From assembly GCA_036939755.1 (NCBI GenBank), contig JALLAZ010001915.1:1-11391 (forward strand): DNA of 11,391 nucleotides, given 5' to 3'. This document shows positions 1 to 7,263 of the stretch, piece after piece; the stretch's first letter is position 1, and each line of letters starts with the position of its first letter. The translations under genes were made by a program, and so were the position numbers. The notes under the pieces are model-generated. The model had not been told where the DNA came from. It did no database searches and was given only the letters and a program-made list of their open reading frames with translations. The stretch is from Stephanodiscus triporus. Its lineage: Eukaryota; Bacillariophyta; Thalassiosirophyceae; Thalassiosirales; Thalassiosiraceae.

Positions 1-1027
1 GCTGTATTGCTGCAGTATCGCGGAGGTAAAGTTTAAAAGACTCTCCCATCCATCGTAAACGTGAGGTCATGAAGACTGGACTCATGCCGGCTTCATCTAA
101 CAAGATGAGTGCCCAGACCCTACCCGAATGTGACGAGAAACGTTTGATTTCGTCTTCCGTAAGGTCCGGGTGGACTGCCCTCGCAATGGATTGCAGGACA
201 TCCTGGATTTTATTTCCCGTGAGGAATCTGGTGATGCCGAATTTGTTGACGAACATGCCCATTGGTTCGGAATCCGACTGGCCCAATCTTTTGGATCGGA
301 GGAAAATGCGATATGCTGCTTGAACTGGACATATATCTGGGTGAGCATCATCGGAAACGAGCATGATAGATTGACCGTTCTGCCTATTTTTCTGGATTCG
401 GAAAGTGACTTTTACCTTCTTCGGGAATTCTCGTAGATCACCTTTTAATGTGTGAATGCAAATGAGATCTCCGCTGCTATCATAGAACTTCCAATCGGTA
501 GGGATGAAGGCTTTGATGACACGTTTGCCCGAGGGGTATTCGTGCTTGTCAAACATTGACTGTGTTTTCTGTGCATATTCAGCACAGCGCAGACCAGTGA
601 TTCTTATGAAGGTGAACCAATCTGCAACAACAGCTTCAATCGAATCGAGTGGAGACTTCTTGGCCAATTCGAGAAGGGCAACAAACATCTCACGTGTGAT
701 GGGGCTTCGTTGCCTGGCGATATTTTCTTCTCTTTCCCTAGCATTGATGATCTTGAAACACATGTTTGTACGGTCCGATAGATCTGCTGGGATATCAAAT
801 TGACGAAGACGAAACAAGGTATTGATAGCTTCAACATAACCACGAACTGTCGCAGAACGTGAGTTGTGGTCCGACATGAGCTGTTCGATAAAACATGCAA
901 CAATTCTTTCATATCCAGCCTGACTGCCACAAGGGTCGGGAATACTCTTATTCTTACAAAAATCTATGTAGACAGCTTGCCTAAATCTTGCGGTCTCAAG
1001 CTCAGAATCTGACTTAAGTCGGGACAT
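1..1027 (-). CDS. Tyrosine recombinase (YR) of the retroelement, C-terminus cut by window edge
   Basis: Predicted site-specific recombinase that would insert the circular cDNA of the element into host DNA. I translated this frame by hand: it is open for 342 codons from ATG at 1027 to the window edge. The N-terminal third (MSRLKSDSELETARFRQAVY onward) is the likely SAM-like DNA-binding domain, with helical stretches around YERIVACFIEQL and YVEAINTLFRL. The catalytic half shows the first Arg in TGLRCAEYA (R147), the H-x-x-R box in SSHSGR (H300, R303), then RLRWMGESFKLYLRD with W326 at the second His/Trp position and the nucleophile Y334. The segment FRIQKNRQNGQ lies where the beta-hairpin lysine is expected. 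The ATG at 1027 has A at -3. It lies inside the end of the RT-RH frame, so the two genes overlap by 64 nt in different frames. The frame is also open upstream of 1027, so a longer or fused product is possible. No inactivating change is visible. Confidence 0.9.
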   Translation of the reverse strand, partial: MSRLKSDSELETARFRQAVYIDFCKNKSIPDPCGSQAGYERIVACFIEQLMSDHNSRSATVRGYVEAINTLFRLRQFDIPADLSDRTNMCFKIINAREREENIARQRSPITREMFVALLELAKKSPLDSIEAVVADWFTFIRITGLRCAEYAQKTQSMFDKHEYPSGKRVIKAFIPTDWKFYDSSGDLICIHTLKGDLREFPKKVKVTFRIQKNRQNGQSIMLVSDDAHPDICPVQAAYRIFLRSKRLGQSDSEPMGMFVNKFGITRFLTGNKIQDVLQSIARAVHPDLTEDEIKRFSSHSGRVWALILLDEAGMSPVFMTSRLRWMGESFKLYLRDTAAIQ

Positions 1028-3660
1028 CTTTGCGTCAACAATATTTCCCAGATCAACGAGAGCAGCTTGTGACTCGGCTGGAAGAAAGCACAAGCTCTCA
1101 GCTCCACATGCTCCTGCTGAAGGTTGGCATAGTCGTAGGTAGGGAAGGAGGAAGATGAATTTTTGTTAGTGTTGATGATTGCCTTCAGTCTCGATATCTT
1201 ATCGGCTATCAGGTTCTCGATCGTGCTAATCCACTTTGCATTCACACCAACATTCGAGCCAATCAGAAGCCCGCAGAAAAATCTTGCAAGAGCTCTACCA
1301 ATCAAGGACTTCTTGCTAGTGTGCAAGGTCCAATTCAATGCACTGGTATTATCAGTAACACACAAGACAACCGGATGTGGGTCATCATTGATTTTCCGAG
1401 ATGCAAACGTCACGAGGGATGCACAGTAATTCAAGATGATGGTCACATATTCCAAGCAGTTGATTGAGATAAACTTCTTGTCCGAATCGTCTTTGAGATG
1501 AAGGAGCGTTCGCTCGACCACTTCTTTTGGGAACGCGAGGTGCCACCAGAATCCTAATGTGATGGAGTAGCCACCACATGCAACTAGCGAGCTGTCGCCA
1601 ATGATGGAAGCCGTGGGTATTCTTGGGATCAGGTGAGCAATTGGAGTTTCAAACTTGATTCCAGAACCGGGCAATAAAGCAGAAGATAGGAAATTCAGCT
1701 CATCTCGCATTGTTTGATTAACAAGGTAGTTGTGATTGTGCCTCGTGATCATCCTTGCAGCCTTCTTCATCGCAAACTTGATATGGCGTTGATGATCCGA
1801 CTGCTTGCCCGAGAAATTCTTCGTGGTGATCTGGTTGACGAGATCTCGAAAGCCACTGGAGCTCGCTTGCAAGAGTTCAGTGTTGGACTTCAGAGCGAAT
1901 GCCAAGGATGTGTAGAGGTGGGACATAAGCTTAAATATCCACGGGGCGCCCTCTCCCAGACGAGCAAGTTTACCGACTAGCTTCTGCATGTCGTTGACCT
2001 TGAAGAATCGTCGATCTGGGTCCCAAAGTTTCAATAGTTCTCGCACTCGTTCGATATACTCGTCGGTAATGCCAACTGTCATCGCATTCGTATCCACAAC
2101 AAGGCCTAGAATAATTTGCCTTGGGCCAACCTCCAATTCAGACCATTTCTCGAGTGATAGGGGACACTGTCGAACCGCAACATCAGGAGTGCCACAAACC
2201 AGGAAGATGGCTTCGATGATCGCTGCGAGAAGTCTGACCATGTTGTCCCGAAAAGCGGCTGCTGCAAGGATGTCGTCGACGTAGATGTTTGCAGTCATCA
2301 GGATAATGTTCCCATTTGAGTCTAACATGCCGCGGTTGATCTCACAGGGGAAGGCTCTGACAAGTACTGGTCGGTTGTGAGCAGTGTATTCCTTAATCCA
2401 ACGGAGGGCAGCTAGAAGTTCCTTGTGTTTTTTGGTCAAGTCACTTCGCTGGGAGAGGATGGTGATCAGGTTCTGGATGGCTCGCCTAAACGCTTCCCAA
2501 GAGCTTGCAGAGGTGTTGGAACCAAAAACGTGACTAGTTGAAGCAAAATAGAAACCTTCCGCAAGGAAGCCAAAGGCTCCAGCGACGTCAGCTGATAGCC
2601 TAGGAAAGCAAAAGCAGGCAGTGATGTTGGCAAGAGCAAGGTAGATGACCTCATCCGGGAAGCTGACACGCCAATTATAAATGTTGATGAGCAGTTTGGT
2701 CTTTGCAGTACCGAAGTCGATGATTGCCTCATGATCTGTAGAGGTGACTTGGTTCAAAACAATCTCGTCTGGACTTGTTTGCATGGACGAGTCAAAGATG
2801 ACTCTATACTTTCCATATTTCTCACGGATCCCTTGAGGTGTTGCACGACAGTAGGGCAAGAAATGGACGATCCAATTCCTGAATGGAAGGACATGACTGT
2901 TCTTTTCCTCTTTGTTCATGGCTTTGGCAGTAACCTCAGGATGCTCGAGAAAAGTATGTTGGTTCCCTTTGCAAAGGACCAAATGCTTGTTGTCGTAATC
3001 CTCTTTGAAGTCGAGATAGGAAGGGCATCCTTGATCGATGATACGTCTGATATGATTGCAGTCTTCCTCATTGATGTAAGGTGAGGCCGCCGATAGGATC
3101 TTATCTGCATCACGGCTCTCACCGACGTACTCTCCCTTGAGGTAACGGATGACCATCCCAGTGTGAAGGCCATAGTGAATAGCACAAGCAGTGGCGAGGT
3201 CAACTCGCTCTTGAGAAATGACTGTTTGCTCAGCATAATTCAGTCTGGGCGACTTAAGGCTTGAGAAATTGACAGACCGCAGTCGTAGCACATCGTCGAT
3301 CATCTCTCGATACATTGAATTCACGAACCGAAGATTCTTGATTTCAGTTTCTGATAGGTAAGAACTGTGGTCCCTCACCAAGAAGATTATAACATTATCC
3401 AGACGAAGATCCTTGACTTGATAGTATAGGTTCGATCTCGGCTTTATCTTGCAGTTGGCGATGAGGTGATAGTGCGATGGATATGATTGAAGGGAGGAGG
3501 TCTCACCTTTGATGAGTAGTGACTTGACCAGGGATTCCTTTCTCGGTACAGGAATCTTGGTAGGTTGCAAGGGTTGCATTCTTGTCGATACCGGCTGCAA
3601 GTTTCTGCTGGGTCGAGGCAGGTGCAGATGGTACCGAATTATCCAACAGATCATCTGCAA
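964..3660 (-). CDS. Reverse transcriptase-RNase H of a YR retroelement, RT motif A Asp replaced by Asn
   Basis: Pol-type protein that would copy the element RNA into cDNA and degrade the template. The frame is open for 898 codons and ends in TAG at 964. An N-terminal region of unknown function (about 1-250) is followed by fingers and palm around KYGKYRVIFDSS (281-292), motif A in LALANITACFCFPR (341-354) and the catalytic box IYVDD (459-463). RNase H follows, with all four acidic residues: D689 (IIGDSS), E737 (NCLEYV), D770 (VTDNTSALNW) and D820 (NLIADKISR). In RTs the first residue of the pattern D-[IL]-x-x-x-[FY] binds the catalytic metal. Here it is N345 (codon AAC at 2628-2626), one transition from GAC, so polymerase activity is probably lost. 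The C-terminal tail (FFQPSHKLLSLIW ... LGKLST) overlaps the YR start. The ATG at 3660 is only the first in this frame: the natural N-terminus probably lies upstream in other frames. Confidence 0.92.
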   Translation of the reverse strand: MQMICWIIRYHLHLPRPSRNLQPVSTRMQPLQPTKIPVPRKESLVKSLLIKGETSSLQSYPSHYHLIANCKIKPRSNLYYQVKDLRLDNVIIFLVRDHSSYLSETEIKNLRFVNSMYREMIDDVLRLRSVNFSSLKSPRLNYAEQTVISQERVDLATACAIHYGLHTGMVIRYLKGEYVGESRDADKILSAASPYINEEDCNHIRRIIDQGCPSYLDFKEDYDNKHLVLCKGNQHTFLEHPEVTAKAMNKEEKNSHVLPFRNWIVHFLPYCRATPQGIREKYGKYRVIFDSSMQTSPDEIVLNQVTSTDHEAIIDFGTAKTKLLINIYNWRVSFPDEVIYLALANITACFCFPRLSADVAGAFGFLAEGFYFASTSHVFGSNTSASSWEAFRRAIQNLITILSQRSDLTKKHKELLAALRWIKEYTAHNRPVLVRAFPCEINRGMLDSNGNIILMTANIYVDDILAAAAFRDNMVRLLAAIIEAIFLVCGTPDVAVRQCPLSLEKWSELEVGPRQIILGLVVDTNAMTVGITDEYIERVRELLKLWDPDRRFFKVNDMQKLVGKLARLGEGAPWIFKLMSHLYTSLAFALKSNTELLQASSSGFRDLVNQITTKNFSGKQSDHQRHIKFAMKKAARMITRHNHNYLVNQTMRDELNFLSSALLPGSGIKFETPIAHLIPRIPTASIIGDSSLVACGGYSITLGFWWHLAFPKEVVERTLLHLKDDSDKKFISINCLEYVTIILNYCASLVTFASRKINDDPHPVVLCVTDNTSALNWTLHTSKKSLIGRALARFFCGLLIGSNVGVNAKWISTIENLIADKISRLKAIINTNKNSSSSFPTYDYANLQQEHVELRACAFFQPSHKLLSLIWEILLTQRCPDLSQILSLRPQDLGKLST

Positions 3661-3823
3661 TTGGTTTCTTTGCCGTCACTATCGGGATACTTGTAGGACC
3701 GCTGGCTTTTGACTTATTCAACTGCTTACTAACTGGATTAATGCTATCATGAAATTTAATCCAATGGTCGGCGTGATCTTCTGCAGTTTCTGTCGGGATA
3801 TGGAATGCAGGTGATGAAATCAT
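3503..3823 (-). pseudogene. Possible N-terminal segment of pol in another frame (middle piece)
   Basis: An open frame of 106 codons overlaps the 5' end of the RT-RH frame by 158 nt. It is polar, Ser/Pro/Lys-rich and without a recognisable domain (for example WIKFHDSINPVSKQLNK), as expected for a linker before an RT. The RT-RH frame and this frame share the stretch 3503-3660. A one-base shift between about 3660 and 3503 would join this piece to the RT-RH frame. A programmed frameshift is possible, but a decay mutation is more likely given the state of gag. The alternative is that pol truly starts at 3660 and this is a chance frame. Confidence 0.4.
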
Positions 3824-4010
3824 GACAGGGAGTCAGTTTGATATTGTCAAGAAGGATGAAAGATAAAATGGCGATGAAGTCGTCCCGAACAGAGCCGTGA
3901 TTTGCAAAGATGAAATCAGGAACAGGCAAACAAGTGCGAAGCAATTCGACGGTCACAATGTGATGTCCGAGGATATATGAAAGGGCGATCTCCAGAGGAA
4001 GGAATGCCAT
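3756..4010 (-). pseudogene. Possible N-terminal start of pol, 8 nt after the gag stop
   Basis: The ATG at 4010 follows the TAA of the Gag-like gene (4021-4019) after only 8 nt, in a different frame. The first 60 or so codons look protein-like (EIALSYILGHHIVTVELL ... SFILLDNIKLT) and are rich in hydrophobic residues. A one-base shift near 3835-3756 would continue into the 3823-3503 frame. Inference: pol began here and has since gained two frameshifts. The tight spacing to the gag stop would suit termination-reinitiation. Nothing in the residues matches a domain I know, and a chance frame cannot be excluded. Confidence 0.4.
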
Positions 4011-4018
4011 GTGTGAAG

Positions 4019-5128
4019 TTACGTACTCATAGCTTGTTTCGACTTAGGACCCATGGCATCACCAAGGAGGTGGGAATACTCTGCAGGGATCTCAACCTTG
4101 TGCTTTTTCATCATCTCCTTGTCGAACCACAAGAGACCAGTCTCGTTCATGTGGGAAAGGAGCACGACTTTGTCCTCTTTGGGGACATTTTTCCAGTTCG
4201 TATAATGCTTCCCATTCTTGCAGAGAGCATGAGGGTACTTGCATTTTCTCTCGTGGCAGCAGAAATCGAGGCAGATAATCGCGCCATCCTTGAGTTTGGC
4301 CTTGTCAGGAAGGGCTTTGGAAACCGGAGTACCCTTTTTGACGTGAAATATACCCATCGCGAGGGATTTATCTGAGGTCTCCCTCTTTTTCCTCGGTTGA
4401 ACTTTGCCGCCTTTGGACTTGCGCTTGCTGCCGCCGTCGGTTCTGGCAGCTGGCTGTTTGCCAGCTGTGTCCTGTTCGTTGATCATCACGGGATTCGCGG
4501 CGGGGGTGATTTTCCCACTCTGCTCAACAAAGAAAGTCCTCGCAAAGGGGGGGATTTCTTTGGGGACGGTGCTATCCTTGATGTGCTCGGTCATCTTCTT
4601 GAAAAACTTGGAAACCAATTTTACCGCCGTATTCACTTGTTTGATTTCGAGGGAGTGGTCGTTGATCTCGACCTTATTCGTGTTGATCGAATTTTGGGAG
4701 AAGGAGGCAAGATACTGAAAACATTGATGAAGTTTTGCCATCAAAACGAATGGCACGTGCGCGATAGAGTTGCTATTGTCACGCATCCAAGTTTGCGTTG
4801 TTTTATTTTCGATCATCTTGATAAACTTGTACACGACCTGATAGAGCACTGGCTTGGAGTTCAATACGTCGACGATAGCAAGCATGACTCCGCACATGTT
4901 GGCGCAGGTCCTTCTGACATCGTTGATTGACTCGATACAACCAACTCCTTCGATGACGGATGAGATTTGCTTTTTGTCTTTCTCGCTGACGCACCAGTTG
5001 AATTGGTTGCGCTCTTCCTCGATTTTGGCCGTCGCCGCTTTCACGAGCGCGCGGCATACTTGGGGGGCGTAGTGGAAAGGGTTGATCGAAGGATTCTTAT
5101 ACAGAGTGTTCGATTCGAGGTCAGCACA
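4019..5128 (-). CDS. C-terminal part of Gag with basic tract and CCCH-type zinc knuckle
   Basis: This is the uninterrupted stretch downstream of the third TAG; no start codon need be used here, so treat it as a domain of the broken gag rather than a separate gene. Counting residues from the GTG at 5044, a helical, charged region (about 1-160) is followed by a Lys/Arg-rich tract (KRKSKGGKVQPRKKRE, 207-222), which may bind nucleic acid or act as a nuclear localisation signal. Next is a Cys/His cluster ICLDFCCHERKCKYPHALC. Its C258-x3/4-C262/C263-x4-C268-x3-H272 spacing resembles a compact CCCH zinc finger rather than the retroviral CCHC knuckle. The segment ends ...PKSKQAMST at TAA, 8 nt before the next ATG. 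Confidence 0.7.
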   Translation of the reverse strand, partial: CADLESNTLYKNPSINPFHYAPQVCRALVKAATAKIEEERNQFNWCVSEKDKKQISSVIEGVGCIESINDVRRTCANMCGVMLAIVDVLNSKPVLYQVVYKFIKMIENKTTQTWMRDNSNSIAHVPFVLMAKLHQCFQYLASFSQNSINTNKVEINDHSLEIKQVNTAVKLVSKFFKKMTEHIKDSTVPKEIPPFARTFFVEQSGKITPAANPVMINEQDTAGKQPAARTDGGSKRKSKGGKVQPRKKRETSDKSLAMGIFHVKKGTPVSKALPDKAKLKDGAIICLDFCCHERKCKYPHALCKNGKHYTNWKNVPKEDKVVLLSHMNETGLLWFDKEMMKKHKVEIPAEYSHLLGDAMGPKSKQAMST

Positions 5129-6441
5129 CTAGAAGCTGGCGTTGAGATGAGCCTTCGTGAACTTCTTGGGGAAAACGGAAAGACTCATCAGCCGCTCGAG
5201 GGGGTTTGCAAGTTCGTCGTCGTCATCCTCAGGTAGCGACCGGAAAATGGTGTTGAGCAGGTTGGCGAATTGAGCCTCCTGCACTGTTGCAGTACGGCCC
5301 AGCAAATCCTTGAATCCATTTGCGAAGGTGGCGAGGGTGACGTTCTTGACGGTGCCCTCGTCCCAATCAATTTCTCCACTGACATAAAATAACTTAGCAT
5401 ACTCATTTGTAGCTTTGCAAGATCAATGGACTCCTCGTGCTCGCGCGATTCGACAACAATTTTTTGCTGTTGGGGGGCGGCTTGGTTCATCATCTTCAGC
5501 GTTTCAAGCAGTTGGCTGTAAAATTCAGCCGACGGGAGGTTAGCAGCGGTGGGAGCGTGCTGGTCCGCAAAATGAACTGAAGCCCCGGCAGTCGACGTCG
5601 AAGATTGGATAGGAATCCCGTCGGTCGTCGACGCCGGAGGTTGGAAGGGAATATTGGGGACGTTATCTTCGTCATCATCAACGACTTCGACGTGAGCGGG
5701 AGTGGGGTTTTGGTAGAAAAATTCCTTGACCTTGTTCTGCTCGCGTTCATGATCAATCCACGGGCAGGAGGTGTCGACGATCGGGCCGGAGAGTGCAAAT
5801 GTTGCCTCCCGGAAACCTTTCGTTGCCGCATGGCACAGATTGCGTCTCGTGGAAGATGTCACGGCAGATAGGTTTTTAATGATGTCGGACGTGTCATAAT
5901 CCGACGCATATTGTTCGTGCACGTCGGCCATCATCTTCGCCTAAAAACCATGTGCGGCAGAAATCTTCTGCATTTCTTCAATGAAATCGTCATCAAGTAT
6001 GGTCAATTTGACGTCGGTGCCGTAAGGGAGGGGGGCGATGGTGGGGATGACGATGAGGGTAATATCCTTCTTTGCCACCTCCCAAGCGGTGTCCTTTACC
6101 GAATCCGCGAGGAGAGGAATATCCGGGCGAAACGCCTCGGGAACGTCGGCAAATACGATGATTGTCGAGCACTAACTACCAATTTCGTCGCCATCAATTT
6201 TAACGACTGCGGGAGTACTCCCCTCATCGAACATGTTTCCCAAAATCCCTTGAAGATTTCCCTTGTCGTCGATAATAGGCATGGGTCGGTAAAGAATTTT
6301 GATCTCCTTCTTCCTCGTGATGAAAAGGAGGGCAGCAATCTCGGTGGAATCCGGTTTGATGCCCTTGAAATGAGGCTTCGACCAAAAGATCCAATCAGCG
6401 TCCACGGTGGAGGCCATTTTAGAGGCCATATACGACCGCAT
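4019..6441 (-). pseudogene. Gag-like gene (ORF1) broken by three TAG stops and one frameshift
   Basis: Structural protein of the element, expected to package its RNA. Reading from ATG 6441, frame 1 runs through two in-frame TAG codons (6174-6172 and 5943-5941) with protein-like sequence on both sides of each, including an acidic/Pro linker around EVVDDDEDNVPN. Near 5400-5440 the sensible frame changes: the upstream frame degenerates into Ser/Arg-rich sequence and stops at 5188. The new frame reads KATNEYAKLFYVSGEIDW and continues, through a third TAG (5131-5129), to the TAA at 4021-4019. Without the lesions the product would be about 800 residues. Alternative starts exist at the in-frame Met codons at 6429 and 6417. 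Gag identity rests on position, the basic tract and zinc knuckle near the C-terminus, and absence of enzyme motifs. The long plus-strand frames across this region are antisense shadows. Confidence 0.75.
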
Positions 6442-6447
6442 GGTTCT

Positions 6448-6497
6448 AAAAAAGGGGAAGAAGAAAGGGGGAAAGAAAGGAGAGGGGGGGGGGGGAG
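6448..6497 (-). promoter_or_regulatory. 50-nt homopyrimidine tract ending TTTTTTAG just before gag ATG
   Basis: On the minus strand 50 consecutive bases (6497-6448) are pyrimidine, including a run of twelve C, followed by AG, four more bases and the first ATG of gag at 6441. This has the form of a eukaryotic polypyrimidine tract plus 3' splice acceptor. It could equally be a homopurine-homopyrimidine stretch in the 5' leader that favours triplex DNA. No matching 5' splice donor or branch point was identified, so function is inference. Confidence 0.45.
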
Positions 6498-7143
6498 TTA
6501 TAAATAATCATGTTAGGATCACCTCGAAAGAATTGATTGTCAAAGAGTGCGAGGGGGTTTCTAGCAAGCTTGCTGGGGGGATGCGGATGTTCCCCTGCAT
6601 GGATAATTAACACCCTCATTAAAGATAGAATGGGGTGGAAAGGAGGATCATTGAAATTGCTTGATTCCTTTAATGGCGCTAATTGCCGACCACGATTGGG
6701 GTGACCATGTGGATTTGAAAATGACGGCTGATTGCCTTTATTATAATTGTGGCTGATTGCCAAAGCGGCTGATTGTCGACCGTGGATGAGCGGGTTTATG
6801 ATGATTGGCCGATGGCCAAAATATTGATGATGAGGATTGATCCCATTTATCTTTTGTTCGACAGAGGAGGGCATGATGGCCGCTTAAAATTCCTCCCGGG
6901 TGCTTCTCCGGCGAAGCAGAGACGACCGATCGAGCGTTCCAAAAGCTAATCGGGGGAGGAGTCGTCGCAGAGTCGACACAACAATCAAATTACTATGCAT
7001 TTACCTTGCAATCAATGAAAAAAATTGCGTAATCGATGGTAATGCAATCGAATTGCGATGGCCGTCGATCGTCATCGAACGAGCCAAGAAAAACAATGAG
7101 TTTGAGGAGGCGAGAGAGGGGGGGAATTTAAATTCTCAAGCTC
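6498..7143. other. Noncoding upstream region of the retroelement
   Basis: No convincing gene. The minus-strand frame 6874-6446 is low in complexity, rich in His/Pro/Asn and ends within the pyrimidine tract, so I do not call it. The region holds the three 11-bp motifs and, at 6976-6992, a 17-mer (ACACAACAATCAAATTA) that recurs exactly in both arms of the large inverted repeat. The region probably contains the promoter or terminal repeat of the element, but no boundary is visible. Confidence 0.5.
6726..6777 (+). repeat. Three short direct repeats of GGCTGATTGCC upstream of gag
   Basis: GGCTGATTGCC occurs at 6726-6736 and 6751-6761, and with a one-base change (GGCTGATTGTC) at 6767-6777. A partial relative, CTAATTGCC, is near 6680. 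The copies are irregularly spaced (25 and 16 bp), which speaks against simple tandem slippage and allows a protein-binding array in the leader or promoter of the element. No factor can be named. Confidence 0.5.
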
Positions 7144-7263
7144 TCGTGCCAAAAGAAAATGTGTGGCCAAAATCAATTCTCACACATGAGAATTTCCTTG
7201 CGATCGCGCCAAAAGAAAATGTGTGGCCAAAATCAATTCTCACACATGAGAATTTCCTCGCGA
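7144..7263. repeat. 60-bp tandem duplication with an 8-bp-stem hairpin in each unit
   Basis: 7144-7203 and 7204-7263 are two head-to-tail copies differing at only two positions (58 of 60 identical). Each unit contains AATTCTCA, a CACA loop and TGAGAATT (7175-7194 in the first copy), a perfect inverted repeat, plus ATGTGTG pairing potential with the CACACAT in the loop region. Another AAATTCTCA lies just upstream near 7131. The near identity suggests recent duplication or homogenisation. Two hairpin units upstream of a retroelement could be regulatory or part of its terminal repeat; this is inference. Confidence 0.9.

Larger units (their letters stand above)
1..6497 (-). mobile_element. DIRS/Ngaro-like tyrosine-recombinase retrotransposon, degraded, 3' end outside window
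   Basis: The minus strand carries, in order, a Gag-like gene, a reverse transcriptase with RNase H, and a tyrosine recombinase. That order, with YR in place of a DDE integrase, defines the DIRS order of retroelements, which are thought to integrate through a circular DNA intermediate rather than with an integrase. The three reading frames differ, and the RT-RH and YR frames overlap by 64 nt, as is common in this group. The copy is decayed: Gag has three stops and a frameshift, the pol N-terminus lies in pieces, and one RT catalytic residue is changed. The YR and the main RT-RH frame are uninterrupted, so decay is recent or uneven. The right-hand boundary given here is only the start of the pyrimidine tract before gag. 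The true terminus may lie further right, near the 7144-7263 duplication. The YR-side terminal repeats are not in the window, so DIRS (inverted termini) and Ngaro/PAT (split direct repeats) cannot be told apart. Confidence 0.85.

Noticed and set aside
604..930. Minus-strand 108-codon frame downstream of RT-RNase H
   Set aside because: The YR frame on the same strand covers the same bases with all catalytic motifs; this is its out-of-frame shadow.
4397..4930. Plus-strand 177-codon frame antisense to gag
   Set aside because: It lies wholly opposite the zinc-knuckle half of gag, which has clear protein character. The plus frame has no recognisable domain and is a shadow of the minus-strand codon use.
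964..6174. Global reassignment of TAG to an amino acid
   Set aside because: The RT-RNase H frame ends sensibly at TAG 966-964 after a tail that resembles the family C-terminus as I recall it, and reading on gives out-of-frame sequence over YR. TAG therefore acts as a stop here, and gag decay is simpler.
5911..6507. Plus-strand 198-codon frame with a Lys/Gly-rich tail
   Set aside because: Antisense to the N-terminal half of gag. Its tail is just the purine run opposite the pyrimidine tract.
6446..6874. Minus-strand 142-codon frame just upstream of gag
   Set aside because: His/Pro/Asn-rich, contains the short repeated motifs and runs into the pyrimidine tract. Better explained as leader or promoter DNA.
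7144..7263. CRISPR-like array
   Set aside because: Only two units, directly abutting and nearly identical throughout, so there are no spacers. The setting is eukaryotic.
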